From Cryobacterium sp. N22 (lineage in GTDB: Bacteria > Actinomycetota > Actinomycetes > Actinomycetales > Microbacteriaceae), in contig NZ_PJJP01000039.1 of NCBI RefSeq assembly GCF_002929555.1, positions 434,001-498,000 of the forward strand: a stretch of DNA of 64,000 nt, written 5' to 3'. The notes under the pieces are model-generated. The model had not been told where the DNA came from. It ran no database searches and saw only the letters and a program-made list of their open reading frames with translations. The position numbers were made by a program, and so were the translations under genes. Positions 46,657-55,286 of the stretch are shown piece by piece. How positions within the stretch are numbered: position 1 is the stretch's first letter; each line of letters opens with the position of its first letter.

Positions 46657-46682
46657 ACCGGCCGCCCCGAAGGGCGGCCGGT
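46657..46682. terminator. Hairpin between convergent 2TM and DoxX genes
   Basis: ACCGGCCGCCC and GGGCGGCCGGT pair perfectly over 11 bp with loop CGAA. It sits 32 bp after the 2TM stop and 36 bp from the DoxX stop. No U tract follows in either direction, so it is a probable but not canonical bidirectional terminator. Confidence 0.6.
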
Positions 46683-46718
46683 CAGGTAGTGCTGTTGCCA
46701 GATGCTTATTCCGACTGG

Positions 46719-47279
46719 CTAGATAAGCCAGGGGTACTTCTGCACGATCGGCAGGGCCTTCCAGGTCTTGCCGGGTCCCCAGGTGTCACCGGCCGCGAAG
46801 ACGGCCACGACGATCAGGGCGAGCGCGTAGATGATGTGGTAATCCACCAGCGGGTTGGTCGAGGCCGCCCCGGCGGTGAAGGGCCACTCGGCCAGGTACA
46901 TGAAGACCATGATCAGGCTGCCGGCGACCGCGCTGATGCGCAGGCCAACGCCGAGCATGACGGCCAGTCCCACGGCGATCATTCCGAGCATGAAGAGGAA
47001 GTCCACCAGAGGGCTGGCGATGCCGACGAAGAACGGCTGCAGCGGTCCGGTGACGCCGGGGCTGTTCAGGAAGCCCTGCGCCGGGGTGCCGCCGTTGAGC
47101 CAGGCGCGCTCGGCGGGTGTGGAGAAGCCCAGGCCGAAGGTCTTGTCAAGGAACGCCCACAGGAAGATGAATCCGGTCGCCAGTCGCAGCACCGCGAGGG
47201 TACGACGCTGGAGCAGGGTGGTGCCGGACGTCGCGGCGGGGGCGGTGACCGCTGCCCCGCGGGTGGTGCTGGTGGCCAT
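46719..47279 (-). CDS. DoxX-like membrane protein
   Basis: A 186-residue protein with about four hydrophobic segments. LAVLRLATGFIFLWAFLDK near residue 27, then FLFMLGMIAVGLAVMLGVGLR and a third run ending in LIMVFMYLAEWP, fit the DoxX/thiosulfate:quinone oxidoreductase-like family; the role of this member is unknown. ATG at 47279 has GAAGGAA 6 nt upstream. The frame extends to 47348 without support. Confidence 0.8.
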   Translation of the reverse strand: MATSTTRGAAVTAPAATSGTTLLQRRTLAVLRLATGFIFLWAFLDKTFGLGFSTPAERAWLNGGTPAQGFLNSPGVTGPLQPFFVGIASPLVDFLFMLGMIAVGLAVMLGVGLRISAVAGSLIMVFMYLAEWPFTAGAASTNPLVDYHIIYALALIVVAVFAAGDTWGPGKTWKALPIVQKYPWLI

Positions 47280-47390
47280 GGGAGGGTTCCTTCGTGTCGG
47301 ATGCGATGCCCATGTCGACTGACATTGGGCCGTGAGTCCCATACTCACAGCGAGCTTTCAGCAACGACAGGGTCGAACGTCCTACAACAA

Positions 47391-47428
47391 CAAAAAAACC
47401 CGGCCTCCTTCGCGAGAAGGAAGCCGGG
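47391..47428 (-). terminator. Rho-independent terminator of tRNA-Glu
   Basis: Downstream of the tRNA on the minus strand, CCCGGCTTCCTTC pairs with GAAGGAGGCCGGG (one mismatch) around a CGCG-type loop and is followed by seven U. Four bases separate it from the tRNA 3' end. Confidence 0.88.
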
Positions 47429-47431
47429 TGG

Positions 47432-47507
47432 TGGTGACCCCAACCGGATTCGAACCGGTGTTACCGCCGTGAGAGGGCGGTGTCCTAGGCCGCTAAACGA
47501 TGGGGCC
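47432..47507 (-). tRNA. tRNA-Glu (anticodon CTC), CCA encoded
   Basis: The cloverleaf reads GGCCCCA acceptor, D arm with GTTTAGCGGCCTAGGAC, anticodon stem CCGCC / GGCGG with loop CTCTCAC giving anticodon CTC (codon GAG), T arm with GGTTCGAATCC, and acceptor return TGGGGTC followed by A and CCA. One G-T pair occurs in the acceptor. It lies alone between the DoxX and metallo-beta-lactamase fold genes. Confidence 0.97.
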
Positions 47508-47524
47508 GTTTTTGCAACTTCACG

Positions 47525-47554
47525 AGTATGCCACAGCCTGGTTACCGAGTTCAA
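47525..47554 (-). promoter_or_regulatory. Promoter of tRNA-Glu
   Basis: On the minus strand TTGAAC (-35) is separated by 18 bp from CATACT (-10), which is 17 nt before the mature tRNA 5' end. Confidence 0.6.
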
Positions 47555-47652
47555 ATCGAGTACGTCGTCCGCGCGTCGTGTGGGGCTGCGGGTGCTCATA
47601 GGTGCGCGTGTCGCGCGTTGCCCATGCTTGGGTTTGGGTATTAGCTCGAGAC

Positions 47653-48291
47653 ATGAAGTTGACCAAACTCGAACACGCCGCACTCGTCCTCGAAGCCTCA
47701 GGGCAGAAGCTGTTCATCGATCCCGGGTCGTTTACCACCGCGCTGACCGAGACCGCCAATGCGGCCGCGATCGTGATCACCCACGAGCACCCCGACCACT
47801 GGACGCCAGAGCAGTTGAACCGCGTGATCGCCATGAACCCCGGCGTGCCCATCTACGGGCCGGCCGGTGTTGCCGCTGCGGCCGGCGAGATCGCTGTGAC
47901 CGTGGTCGCCGAGGGTGACACCATTGAAGCGGGCCCGTTCACCCTGCGGTTCTTCGGTGAGAAGCACGCCGTCATCCACTCGTCGATCCCGGTGATCGAC
48001 AACGTGGGCGTGCTTGTCAACGACGAGCTGTTCTACCCGGGTGACGCGTTCACGATCCCCGAGGGCGTCACCGTGAAGACCCTGGCCGTGCCGGCCGGTG
48101 CACCGTGGCTGAAGATCAGCGAGGTCATCGACTATGTGCTCGCGGTCAAGCCCGTACGCAGTTTTCCCACCCACGAGATGGGACTGTCACGGAGCGGCAA
48201 GGACCTCGCTAATTCCCGCATCAAGTCCGCCACGGAGCAGAACGGCGGCACTTTCTTCCCGCTCGAACCCCACGCATCGCTCGACCTGTAG
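47653..48291 (+). CDS. Metallo-beta-lactamase fold hydrolase
   Basis: A 212-residue protein starting MKLTKLEHAALVLE. THEHPDHW gives the H-x-H-x-D-H zinc motif, GEKHAVIH another His, FYPGDAF the bridging Asp, and FPTHEMGLS a late His. This is the compact UPF0173-like/YcbL-type form; the substrate is unknown. ATG at 47653 is preferred to one 17 codons upstream because the fold begins here. The YCII-like gene follows 21 nt later with its own ribosome site. Confidence 0.87.
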   Translation: MKLTKLEHAALVLEASGQKLFIDPGSFTTALTETANAAAIVITHEHPDHWTPEQLNRVIAMNPGVPIYGPAGVAAAAGEIAVTVVAEGDTIEAGPFTLRFFGEKHAVIHSSIPVIDNVGVLVNDELFYPGDAFTIPEGVTVKTLAVPAGAPWLKISEVIDYVLAVKPVRSFPTHEMGLSRSGKDLANSRIKSATEQNGGTFFPLEPHASLDL

Positions 48292-48312
48292 CCGCATATC
48301 GAAGGAGATCCC

Positions 48313-48690
48313 ATGCGCTTCTCGTTGCTCATCATCAAGGCTGAGACCAGGGAGGGCGACATCTCCGAGGAGGAGCTGCCGCCGTTCCGGGAGCTGTTCG
48401 ACGCGTACGCGGCGTCGTTGCAGGAGTCGGGCGCGCTGGTGGCTGCGGATATCTTTCGGCCCGCCGCGGAGTCCACCACCGTGACGCTCCGGGGCGGCAG
48501 CCGGGAGGTGCGCGACGGCCCGTTCATCGACGCCGTCGAGTCCCTGTCGGGCTGCTTCGTGATCGACGTGCCGAACCGGGCCGTCGCGTTGGAGTGGGCG
48601 GAGAAATGCCCCGCCGCGCTCTACGGTGTCGTCGAGGTGCGCCCGGCGGCGCTGTCCTTCCACGACGGTCGGTGGCGCGGCGAGAGCTGA
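48313..48690 (+). CDS. YCII-related (DGPF domain) protein
   Basis: A 125-residue dimeric ferredoxin-like fold protein. It begins MRFSLLIIKA and has LPPFRELFDAYAASLQESGALVA, then RDGPFIDAVE, the DGPF motif, and FVIDVPNRAVALEWAEKCP. Such proteins are common in Actinomycetota and often lie near ECF sigma factors, none of which is seen here. GAAGGAG lies 6 nt before ATG 48313. The end is only 2 nt from the convergent DUF475 gene. Confidence 0.85.
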   Translation: MRFSLLIIKAETREGDISEEELPPFRELFDAYAASLQESGALVAADIFRPAAESTTVTLRGGSREVRDGPFIDAVESLSGCFVIDVPNRAVALEWAEKCPAALYGVVEVRPAALSFHDGRWRGES

Positions 48691-48692
48691 GC

Positions 48693-49793
48693 CTAGGGAC
48701 TGTCGACGAGCTCAGGGGCCTTCGCCGGGGTGTCTGCCGATTCGCGCCGGTTCGCGAGCACCGACGAGAAGAACGCTGCGCAGATCAGGAACACTCCGAT
48801 GAGTCCGGTGACGATCTCCGGGATCTCGAAACCGATGCTCAGAAGCAGGATGCCCGCGAGCGCGCCGATGGCCCAGTGGGCGCCATGGTCGAGGTAGATG
48901 TAGTCGTTGAGGGTGCCCTGGCGCACCAGGAAAATGGTGAGCGAGCGGACGAACATCGCACCGATCAGACCGAGACCCAGCAGGATGATGATCGGGTCCG
49001 CGGTGATCGCGAACGCGCCGATGACGCCGTCGAAGGAGAAGGACGCGTCGAGGACCTCGAGGTAGAGGAACGAGAAGAACGCTGCCCGGCCGGTGAGCAC
49101 GGCCAGCGACGACGCCCCGCCGCGTGCGGCGTCTGAATCTTCCTCGGCGTCGTCCCCGCCCTCGAACAGTGACCCGAGTCCGTTCACCAGAATGTAGGTG
49201 ATGAGGCCGAGCACGCCCGCGATGAGCACCACCGTGGGGTCTTCGGCAATGGCAGCTCCACCGAGCAGTGCCGCGAGTGCGACAACGTACGACAACGAAT
49301 CGAGCTGTCCGACCTTTGCCAGGGGCTTCTCCAGCCAGCTGAGCCATTTGATGTCCCGGTCTTCGAAAATGAAGTCCAGAAACAGCATGAGCAGGAACAT
49401 TCCGCCGAAGGCCGCGATCTGCGGGTGTGCATCGTGCAGATAGTGACCATAGGTGCCGACGGTGGCCGGGTCGCCCTTCTCCAGGGCCAGGGTGATGACC
49501 TCTCCGAAGGACAGGCCCGTGGTTGCGGACACCAGAACGAGCGGCATGATCAGGCGCATCCCGACGACGGCGATGAGGATGCCGATGGTGAGGAAGATCT
49601 TCTGCCAGAATTCCGACATCTTCTCGAGCACCCTCGCGTTGACAACCGCGTTGTCGAATGACAGCGAAATCTCCATCAGCCCGAGGATCACGCAGAGCGC
49701 AACCGCCGCCCAGCCTCCGTAGAGCAGCGCGATCGCGAGCGCAATCATGGACACGACGAGCGACCACGAGAAGTGGTGGAAGAACGTTTTCAT
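48693..49793 (-). CDS. DUF475 / TerC-like integral membrane protein
   Basis: A 366-residue protein with about nine hydrophobic segments. MEISLSFDNAVVNARVLEKM and LEVLDASFSFDGVIGAFAIT are the twin acidic membrane motifs of the TerC/DUF475 group, which has been linked to metal-ion (manganese, tellurite) handling; the role of this one is inferred only. A cytoplasmic acidic loop (GGDDAEEDSDAARG) lies near the middle. ATG 49793 is chosen; the frame extends through the repeat region without similarity. Confidence 0.88.
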   Translation of the reverse strand: MKTFFHHFSWSLVVSMIALAIALLYGGWAAVALCVILGLMEISLSFDNAVVNARVLEKMSEFWQKIFLTIGILIAVVGMRLIMPLVLVSATTGLSFGEVITLALEKGDPATVGTYGHYLHDAHPQIAAFGGMFLLMLFLDFIFEDRDIKWLSWLEKPLAKVGQLDSLSYVVALAALLGGAAIAEDPTVVLIAGVLGLITYILVNGLGSLFEGGDDAEEDSDAARGGASSLAVLTGRAAFFSFLYLEVLDASFSFDGVIGAFAITADPIIILLGLGLIGAMFVRSLTIFLVRQGTLNDYIYLDHGAHWAIGALAGILLLSIGFEIPEIVTGLIGVFLICAAFFSSVLANRRESADTPAKAPELVDSP

Positions 49794-49881
49794 ACGGGCG
49801 TGGTTGGGATCACCCGTTTGGTCGGGCTCTCCGCATCCTTTCTGAGGAATAATTCGCGGCAGTGCAGTTTTTTGACCTGTC

Positions 49882-52701
49882 TCACCGGGTCTCGACAGGC
49901 TCGACCAGCGCCGCAGGCTCGACCAACGGTACAGGCTCGACCAGCCTGCGCGTGTTGACGGCCAGGGCCGCTGCGTCGGCGTCGCCCGAGATCCGGGCCC
50001 GGGCGGCAAGTTCGTGGGCGGCGTCCAGGACGGCACAAGTGAGCTCCTCCCGCAGCGCCTCGGCCCAGGCGAAGTGGTTGGTCGGAAGGCCGCTCAGCGG
50101 CGCCCCGGTGACCAGGCGCAGGGCGCTGACCAGCGTGGCTGTCGTCGTGAGGGTGACGTCGTGTCCGAGCAGCTGCCGCCAGAGGTCCCAGTCGCTCCGC
50201 ACATCGGCGTGCAGGCGCAGGCCGTCCGCGCCGACAACCGGCAGGTACGGCTCGTCGTCGGTGCTGTCGCCGAGCCACGCCCTGGTCTCGTTCATCAGGG
50301 CGTTGCGGTTCTGCTGGGCGGCCAGGCCGGTGGGCAGGTCGGCCGGCCAGAGTGCCGTCTGCACGTCGACCGCGCTGGCGGTGCGGTGCACTGTGAAGAA
50401 GGCCACCAGCTCGGTCGCCCACGGCAGCCGGGAGCGTTCCTCTCCGCCGGCAGTACCGCGAGGTTCGACACCGCGGGCGCCGATCACCTCCACCGGCCCC
50501 AGCAGGCGAATCCACGGCGCACCGGATGCACCGACGCTGGCTGGTTCCGCCCCGCCGGCCGAGCCGGCCTCACGGGTGCCCCCGACCTCCATCCGGCGTG
50601 CCCACTCGGGCCCGGCCACGCTCTGGCCCGCGGTGCTGCGGAACAGATCGATCAGGCGGGTGCACTCAGCGGCTCCCAACAGCTGCGGGGCGAGGCCGAT
50701 GCCCAACGGCAGCAGCCGGGCGGCGCCGATGTCGTCGACGTTGAGCGCCCAGTGGGCCTGATCGTGAGCCGGTGCCGCCGCGCGGGCCGCAGACCCTGCC
50801 TGGACGATGCCCAGTCGAGCAGACCGGCCCGCCAGTGCTGCCCGTTGCCGGTCGGACAGTGGTGGCGTCGAGGCGAGGATCACAATTTCCGGGGTGTCCG
50901 CGGCGAGGGTGTCTTCGGCCGGGTGCGCCAGCAGTGTGGCCACGTCCGGCACGTGCCGCAGCCGGGGCGAGGCCAGCGCCGCGGCCAGCTCGTCGGCGGC
51001 GCCGACGACGGTGACGCGGATCTCAGAGCGACGGCTGGTCGCCAGCTCAGCGGCGATCGCGGTGAGCACGCCCAGCCGCAACTCGGGCGGCCCGGTCACG
51101 CCGAGCGTGCCGAGTCTCTCGAGGTCCACCAGGATGTGCGCTCCGGCCTGGTCGTGGCCGAGCGTCACGAACGCCGGGTACGGCGGCTGCGGCAGGCGCT
51201 CCACGCCCGGTAGCGCCGCCCGGCCGATCGTCCAGGCCGTGCCGTTCCCGGTCGCCGCGCCGTCAGGTGCCGCCTCGGTGCGGAACGGTCGCGGCAGCGG
51301 GTCGGTGCCGGACAGATACAGGGTGATGTCATCATCGGCGAGACGGATGGCCTCAATCGACGGCAGGGTCCTCCCGGTGTCCTCGGCCCACACGGCCAGG
51401 TACCGCAAGGCGTGATCGATGTCGTCCAGGCCCACCCGGTTCTCCACGGCGCGCAGTTCGAGTTCCAGGGTGCTGGCTTCCGCGGTGGGCAGGGCGATCC
51501 GGCGCCCGAACTCCCGTCGTCCACGCTGACCGGTCCGGCGCAGTGCGAGCAGCCCGAGCAGGCCCACGGCGAGCACCGCCCCGATGCCACCCGTTGTGCG
51601 TGCAGGGGCCGTGTGCGAAAACGCGGCGGCCCCGGCAGCGCCGGCTTCGGCTGAGGCGTCAACGGGAGCGGCCACGGCCGGGGTGACGGTCGGCGATGCT
51701 GCCTCCACGACGGGACTGGCAACGGCAGCTGTCTCGGCGACCGCGGCGGCCGCATCCGTCGACGGTGCGCCCATCCCGGGCAGGTTCACCCTCTCGCCGG
51801 GCTGGATCAGGTTGGGGTCAGTGATCGTGGCACCATCAGGCTGCACCACCGCAGCGCTGGCCGCGAAGATCTCCGGGTAGCGGGTGCCGTCGCCGTACGC
51901 GTCGGCGGCCAGGTCCCAGAGCGTGTCGCCTTCGACGACAACGTGCCCGGCCGGGGTGGCGGCATCGGGAGAAGCCGGGACCGCGGCATCCGCGGGCAGG
52001 GTCAGCACCCAGCCGGCGTTGAGCCAGTTCTCGGCGGTGAGCGCATGGCCATCGCCCTGAGCCACGCCCAGGTTCAGGGCCGCGATCTCGGCGAACCGCT
52101 CCCCCGAGCCCAGCTGCTGCTCGGCGATGCGCCACAGTGAGTCGCCGGGTTGCACCATGTAGGTGGGTGCGGCGGCGACGGGTGCGGCGGGTGCGGCCTC
52201 CGCCGCCGTGTCGATGCTCACCGCGGCGCTGTCCGTCGATCCTGCGCCGGTGTCGCCATCCGCCTGCGTCAGGCCGAATGTTGAATCGGCGCTGCTTTGG
52301 GTCACGCTGACGGATGCGGGGGCCGCTGTCGGCGATCCCGCGGTAGACCCGGCGAGGGCTCCGACGCCGGTGAGCATCACGACGATGGCACCGATCAGGG
52401 CCGCGGCCCAGAGCTGTTGCAGGCCGAGGCCGGGCAGGTGCGGGCTGGGGATGCCGCGAATGTGACCCGGCAGCTCCACCAGGAAACCGAGGGCGAAGGT
52501 GGCCCAGGCGACCCAGGCGATCAACGGCAGCAGGGTGCCCACCAGGAACTCACCGCCGTAGTCCGGCGTGCTCAACGCCCGGGACAGCTCATCTCCGCTG
52601 GGGAACGGGTTGCCGGCCAGGAACAGCAGGGCGGCCGGGATGCCCACCAGCAGGGCGAGCACGAGCACCAACGAACCGAGTCCGAGAGCGAGTCTTTTCA
52701 T
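49882..52701 (-). CDS. Membrane LysM protein with C-terminal BTAD-like region, last gene of the Tad operon
   Basis: A 939-residue protein. Two membrane segments at the N-terminus and a third near residue 105 are followed by two LysM domains (MVQPGDSLWRIAEQQLG and VVEGDTLWDLAADAYG), another membrane helix (GIGAVLAVGLLGLLAL) and a large cytoplasmic-type part ending in a BTAD-like winged-helix region (WIRLLGPVEVIG ... NALMNETRAWLGD). LysM binds peptidoglycan; the BTAD-like part is typical of SARP regulators. ATG at 52701 has AGGAG 6 nt upstream. The tail is repeat-derived. Similar LysM-BTAD proteins accompany actinobacterial Tad loci, perhaps to sense wall state. Confidence 0.85.
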   Translation of the reverse strand: MKRLALGLGSLVLVLALLVGIPAALLFLAGNPFPSGDELSRALSTPDYGGEFLVGTLLPLIAWVAWATFALGFLVELPGHIRGIPSPHLPGLGLQQLWAAALIGAIVVMLTGVGALAGSTAGSPTAAPASVSVTQSSADSTFGLTQADGDTGAGSTDSAAVSIDTAAEAAPAAPVAAAPTYMVQPGDSLWRIAEQQLGSGERFAEIAALNLGVAQGDGHALTAENWLNAGWVLTLPADAAVPASPDAATPAGHVVVEGDTLWDLAADAYGDGTRYPEIFAASAAVVQPDGATITDPNLIQPGERVNLPGMGAPSTDAAAAVAETAAVASPVVEAASPTVTPAVAAPVDASAEAGAAGAAAFSHTAPARTTGGIGAVLAVGLLGLLALRRTGQRGRREFGRRIALPTAEASTLELELRAVENRVGLDDIDHALRYLAVWAEDTGRTLPSIEAIRLADDDITLYLSGTDPLPRPFRTEAAPDGAATGNGTAWTIGRAALPGVERLPQPPYPAFVTLGHDQAGAHILVDLERLGTLGVTGPPELRLGVLTAIAAELATSRRSEIRVTVVGAADELAAALASPRLRHVPDVATLLAHPAEDTLAADTPEIVILASTPPLSDRQRAALAGRSARLGIVQAGSAARAAAPAHDQAHWALNVDDIGAARLLPLGIGLAPQLLGAAECTRLIDLFRSTAGQSVAGPEWARRMEVGGTREAGSAGGAEPASVGASGAPWIRLLGPVEVIGARGVEPRGTAGGEERSRLPWATELVAFFTVHRTASAVDVQTALWPADLPTGLAAQQNRNALMNETRAWLGDSTDDEPYLPVVGADGLRLHADVRSDWDLWRQLLGHDVTLTTTATLVSALRLVTGAPLSGLPTNHFAWAEALREELTCAVLDAAHELAARARISGDADAAALAVNTRRLVEPVPLVEPAALVEPVETR
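49886..49945. repeat. Three 18-bp spaced copies of CAGGCTCGACCA at the end of the LysM-BTAD gene
   Basis: CAGGCTCGACCA occurs at 49896, 49914 and 49932, spaced exactly 18 bp. The first is inside GGTCTCGACAGGCTCGACC, the same arm as in the palindrome at 23180. On the minus strand it encodes the C-terminal tail with LVEPVP, LVEPAA and LVEPVETR. Confidence 0.7.
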
Positions 52702-52721
52702 GGTGGTCTCCTGCATCGTGA

Positions 52722-53153
52722 CTATTGGGTGATCAGCCGGGCCGAGGCTTCGCCTGTGCCGGGGAGCTCGACGATGCCGATAAGGCTGAGAAAGCGGGTG
52801 CTGTAGATGGTGCTGACGGTGACGGTGACGACCTCACCGTTGACCGTGACGGTGCCGGGCATGCCGGCTGCCGCAAGGTAGGCCTCGCCGGCCGCGGTCG
52901 CCTTCGCGGCGTCGAGGGTGAGCGAGCCCACCCGCACGGTGTCGCCGCCGATCGAGTTAGTGGCGGTGCGGGCAGCAGATGCCGCCACCAGGTCCGCACG
53001 CTCGTTCGCCTGAATTTTCCCGGCCCCGTCGACAACCAGCCCGATCACCACGATCAGGGTGACGGACACGAGCAGGAACGAAACCGACGCAGACCCGCGG
53101 TCCCCGCGAAGCGCGCCGAGCCGGGCCCGGAGAAACGCTTGAGGCCCGATCAC
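52722..53153 (-). CDS. TadG-like / minor pseudopilin-like protein
   Basis: A 143-residue protein with DRGSASVSFLLVSVTLIVVIGLVVDGAGKIQANERAD split here as GSASVSFLLVSVTL and GLVVDGAGKIQANERAD: a hydrophobic N-terminal helix and the Asp/Gly pattern of Flp pilus-assembly TadG-like proteins. GTG at 53153 overlaps the stop of the PKD-like gene (GTGA). It should be membrane-inserted and exposed outside. 20 nt separate it from the LysM-BTAD gene. Confidence 0.78.
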   Translation of the reverse strand: MIGPQAFLRARLGALRGDRGSASVSFLLVSVTLIVVIGLVVDGAGKIQANERADLVAASAARTATNSIGGDTVRVGSLTLDAAKATAAGEAYLAAAGMPGTVTVNGEVVTVTVSTIYSTRFLSLIGIVELPGTGEASARLITQ

Positions 53154-54142
53154 CGCCCGGCTCCCACATTGACCGATTGGATCTCGTTGATCCGCACCGC
53201 ACTGGTCGCCGTTGTCGTCACTGGGATGACTCCGGAGGCCCCGCCACCCTCCCAGCTGACCTGCCACTGGCTGGTCGCGGTGATCGGAAAAGTCCCGCCC
53301 GGCTGCGTCACCGAGGTGCGGGCGTACCGGTGACCGCAAGTGGGCGAGTCCACGGCGCCGTAGGCCACCACGAACGGGGTGCCCGCGTTAGCGCAGGCGA
53401 CGCTGGTGCCATCGCCCATGTTCCAGATGATGGAGCTCACCTGCGCCGTCGCCGTGATGGTCACACCACCCAGGGTCGTCGATTGCACGTAGGGGCCGAA
53501 GCTGAGCGGGGTCGGGTTCTCCACCCACATCCAAATAGGAACTCCTACGTAACTCTTCGAGCCGGCTACGGTCGGGTCCGGTGCAAAACCCACCGTGATG
53601 CCCTCGAGCCGGAACGACTGGATGAGGCTTAGTGCGGCTTGGCCGGGGGTGAGGGTATTCACCCCAGGCGGAGGGTTAAGCAGCCATCGCGTGTAAGAGT
53701 AGGGGCCCAAGCAATGAACTCCGGGGTTGCAGAAGGTTTCCATCGTCGAGCTGCAGTCGTACCAGGCACCCGCAGGGTCCCAGCCCTGCGGCGCCGGATT
53801 CTGTCGAGCGCTCAATCGCTGGTAACACTGTGACTTGTTGCTCCACCAGCCCAGATCCCCTTGGCAGGGTATCTCGAAGTACTCACTGTTGGATCGGCGA
53901 TCCAGGCAGACAGGCGGCGACGGAGTGAAGCCGCTCACGGGATCAACGCCCGGATCACCCGGGCTCGCAGCCTCGGTTTGGGTGACGTGGCAATTCGTCG
54001 CCTCTAATCTGTCTTCACAGGTCACATAGTCTGCAGATGCCGCCTGGGGTGCCCACTGAACGCCTACGACGACGAATAGCGCCAGCAACACGGTGCAGCT
54101 GAGACCGCGGGCGAAGCGTGCGAATGAGTTGTGGATCAGCAC
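53150..54142 (-). CDS. Secreted Cys-rich protein with PKD-like region, Tad operon
   Basis: A 330-residue exported protein. An N-terminal hydrophobic run (TVLLALFVVVGVQWAPQAASA) is a signal peptide; the mature part has about ten Cys in its first half (CEDR, CHVTQ, CLDRR, CYQRL, CSSTM, CNPG) and a PKD-like beta segment, SSIIWNMGDGTSVACAN. No catalytic motif is seen. The start is GTG at 54142, overlapping the lipoprotein stop by 7 nt; an upstream ATG at 54184 would lie in that gene. It may be a pilus-tip or surface protein. Confidence 0.72.
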   Translation of the reverse strand: MLIHNSFARFARGLSCTVLLALFVVVGVQWAPQAASADYVTCEDRLEATNCHVTQTEAASPGDPGVDPVSGFTPSPPVCLDRRSNSEYFEIPCQGDLGWWSNKSQCYQRLSARQNPAPQGWDPAGAWYDCSSTMETFCNPGVHCLGPYSYTRWLLNPPPGVNTLTPGQAALSLIQSFRLEGITVGFAPDPTVAGSKSYVGVPIWMWVENPTPLSFGPYVQSTTLGGVTITATAQVSSIIWNMGDGTSVACANAGTPFVVAYGAVDSPTCGHRYARTSVTQPGGTFPITATSQWQVSWEGGGASGVIPVTTTATSAVRINEIQSVNVGAGR

Positions 54143-54777
54143 ATTACATTTTCCGCTGGCGCTTGGACATCCTGCACGAGCCATGCCTTTTCTGACGCGT
54201 AGTACAGAACCGTTAGGTTTAGGATTCCTCGCCGAGTTGCGCTCATCGCTCCAGGCGAGCCATCAGCATTAGTGGCCGTTATCCCCGAACTGTCGAAACA
54301 TCCAACCAGCTGGGCTAGACCAAACGGGTACACCGTTCCGTCGGAGCCTTCTGAAGCTCCGGCGTATGAGCTCTCGGTCACGTCATACGCGTAGGCCCCT
54401 TTGTTGGTGGTACCGTTCTCCACTAGGTTGAGCGCGAAAGTACGCACGTGTTCAGCCGCGGCTCCGGTCGCGACGGTGTCGATCACGCTCGGGTCGGTCG
54501 GGTGCTCCACCTCGATCTCAGTACGGAGAGCGAAATACGCCTCAGCGGCAAGGGTTGCTCCGGCGATCGCGTGTTCCTCGCTCAGCGGTTCCTCGACCCC
54601 GCCGACGACAGCCGTCGGTGTGGGCGTGGCGCTTGCGGCGGGAGTGGTCGCCTCCTTCGTAGCCTCGGGTTGTGGGCTGGAGCAGCCTCCCACAAGCAGG
54701 GCCACGACCAGCGACGCCCCCAAAAGGCCGACCGTGCGGTTCTGACGGAATGACGTCGGTGTGTTCTGCGTGGTCAT
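54136..54777 (-). CDS. Lipoprotein of the Tad operon
   Basis: A 213-residue lipoprotein: signal with RQNRTVGLLGASLVVALL and lipobox VGGC, then a Thr/Pro/Ala linker and a ~150-residue domain with AEAYFALRTEIEVEHPTDP. No family is recognised; the pattern AEAFFxAxxxA..TGD is reminiscent of DUF6318-type actinobacterial lipoproteins. ATG at 54777 has AAAGGAG 5 nt upstream. An ATG at 54834 overlaps the TadE stop but fits the signal peptide less well. Confidence 0.78.
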   Translation of the reverse strand: MTTQNTPTSFRQNRTVGLLGASLVVALLVGGCSSPQPEATKEATTPAASATPTPTAVVGGVEEPLSEEHAIAGATLAAEAYFALRTEIEVEHPTDPSVIDTVATGAAAEHVRTFALNLVENGTTNKGAYAYDVTESSYAGASEGSDGTVYPFGLAQLVGCFDSSGITATNADGSPGAMSATRRGILNLTVLYYASEKAWLVQDVQAPAENVMC

Positions 54778-54830
54778 GGTGCTCCTTTGAAAGGCTGGAA
54801 GTGCATCTGATGCGATGAGCCGGCGAGAAG

Positions 54831-55286
54831 TCATGGTCGTTCCCGGAAGGCATCCACCGGCGAGCTCGCCGTGGTGGTGATGGTTTTCGTTCCCGGTAGG
54901 CCGGGCAGGGCGATGTCGGTCAGGTCCAACGTGCAGTTCAGCGTGGCGCTGACCGTGCCCACCTCTCCGAGGGGAACGTTGAGCCCACTGTCGTCGACGA
55001 CCACGCTGAAGTCAGCGCAGGCGAGGCCGGACTGCGCCACCGAGGTCTGCGCGGCCAGTTGTGCGCTGGCCTGGGCGCCGGCGGTCGTGCGGGACAGGGA
55101 GGCGTCCCGGGCCGCGGCCACCGCGGCGGATTCGACGGCGTTGCCGGCCAGGGCCACCCGGGCGCCGGCCACCAGCAGCAGGATGACCAGCGCCAACGCC
55201 GGCGCGATCAGCACGAGTTCCACCGACATCGAGCCGCGCTCGCCGGAGCCGTGCAGCCGCCTGCGCACCCATCGCCGAAACATCAT
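54831..55286 (-). CDS. TadE-like pseudopilin 2
   Basis: A 151-residue protein with a basic start (RRWVRRRLHGSGERG) then SMSVELVLIAPALALVILLLVAG: the prepilin-type cleavage zone, Glu at +5 and hydrophobic helix of TadE. The rest is beta-rich with two Cys. ATG at 55286 overlaps the preceding TadE stop (ATGA); GTG at 55298 is an alternative. Confidence 0.85.
   Translation of the reverse strand: MMFRRWVRRRLHGSGERGSMSVELVLIAPALALVILLLVAGARVALAGNAVESAAVAAARDASLSRTTAGAQASAQLAAQTSVAQSGLACADFSVVVDDSGLNVPLGEVGTVSATLNCTLDLTDIALPGLPGTKTITTTASSPVDAFRERP

Noticed and set aside
48693-50036. N-terminal extension of the DUF475 protein back to 50036
   Set aside because: The added 81 residues run antisense to the LysM-BTAD gene and its repeats and precede the membrane domain without similarity.
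49882-52701. LysM-BTAD protein as a classic SARP antibiotic regulator
   Set aside because: It has membrane segments and LysM domains, lacks an N-terminal OmpR-type DNA-binding domain, and sits in a pilus operon.
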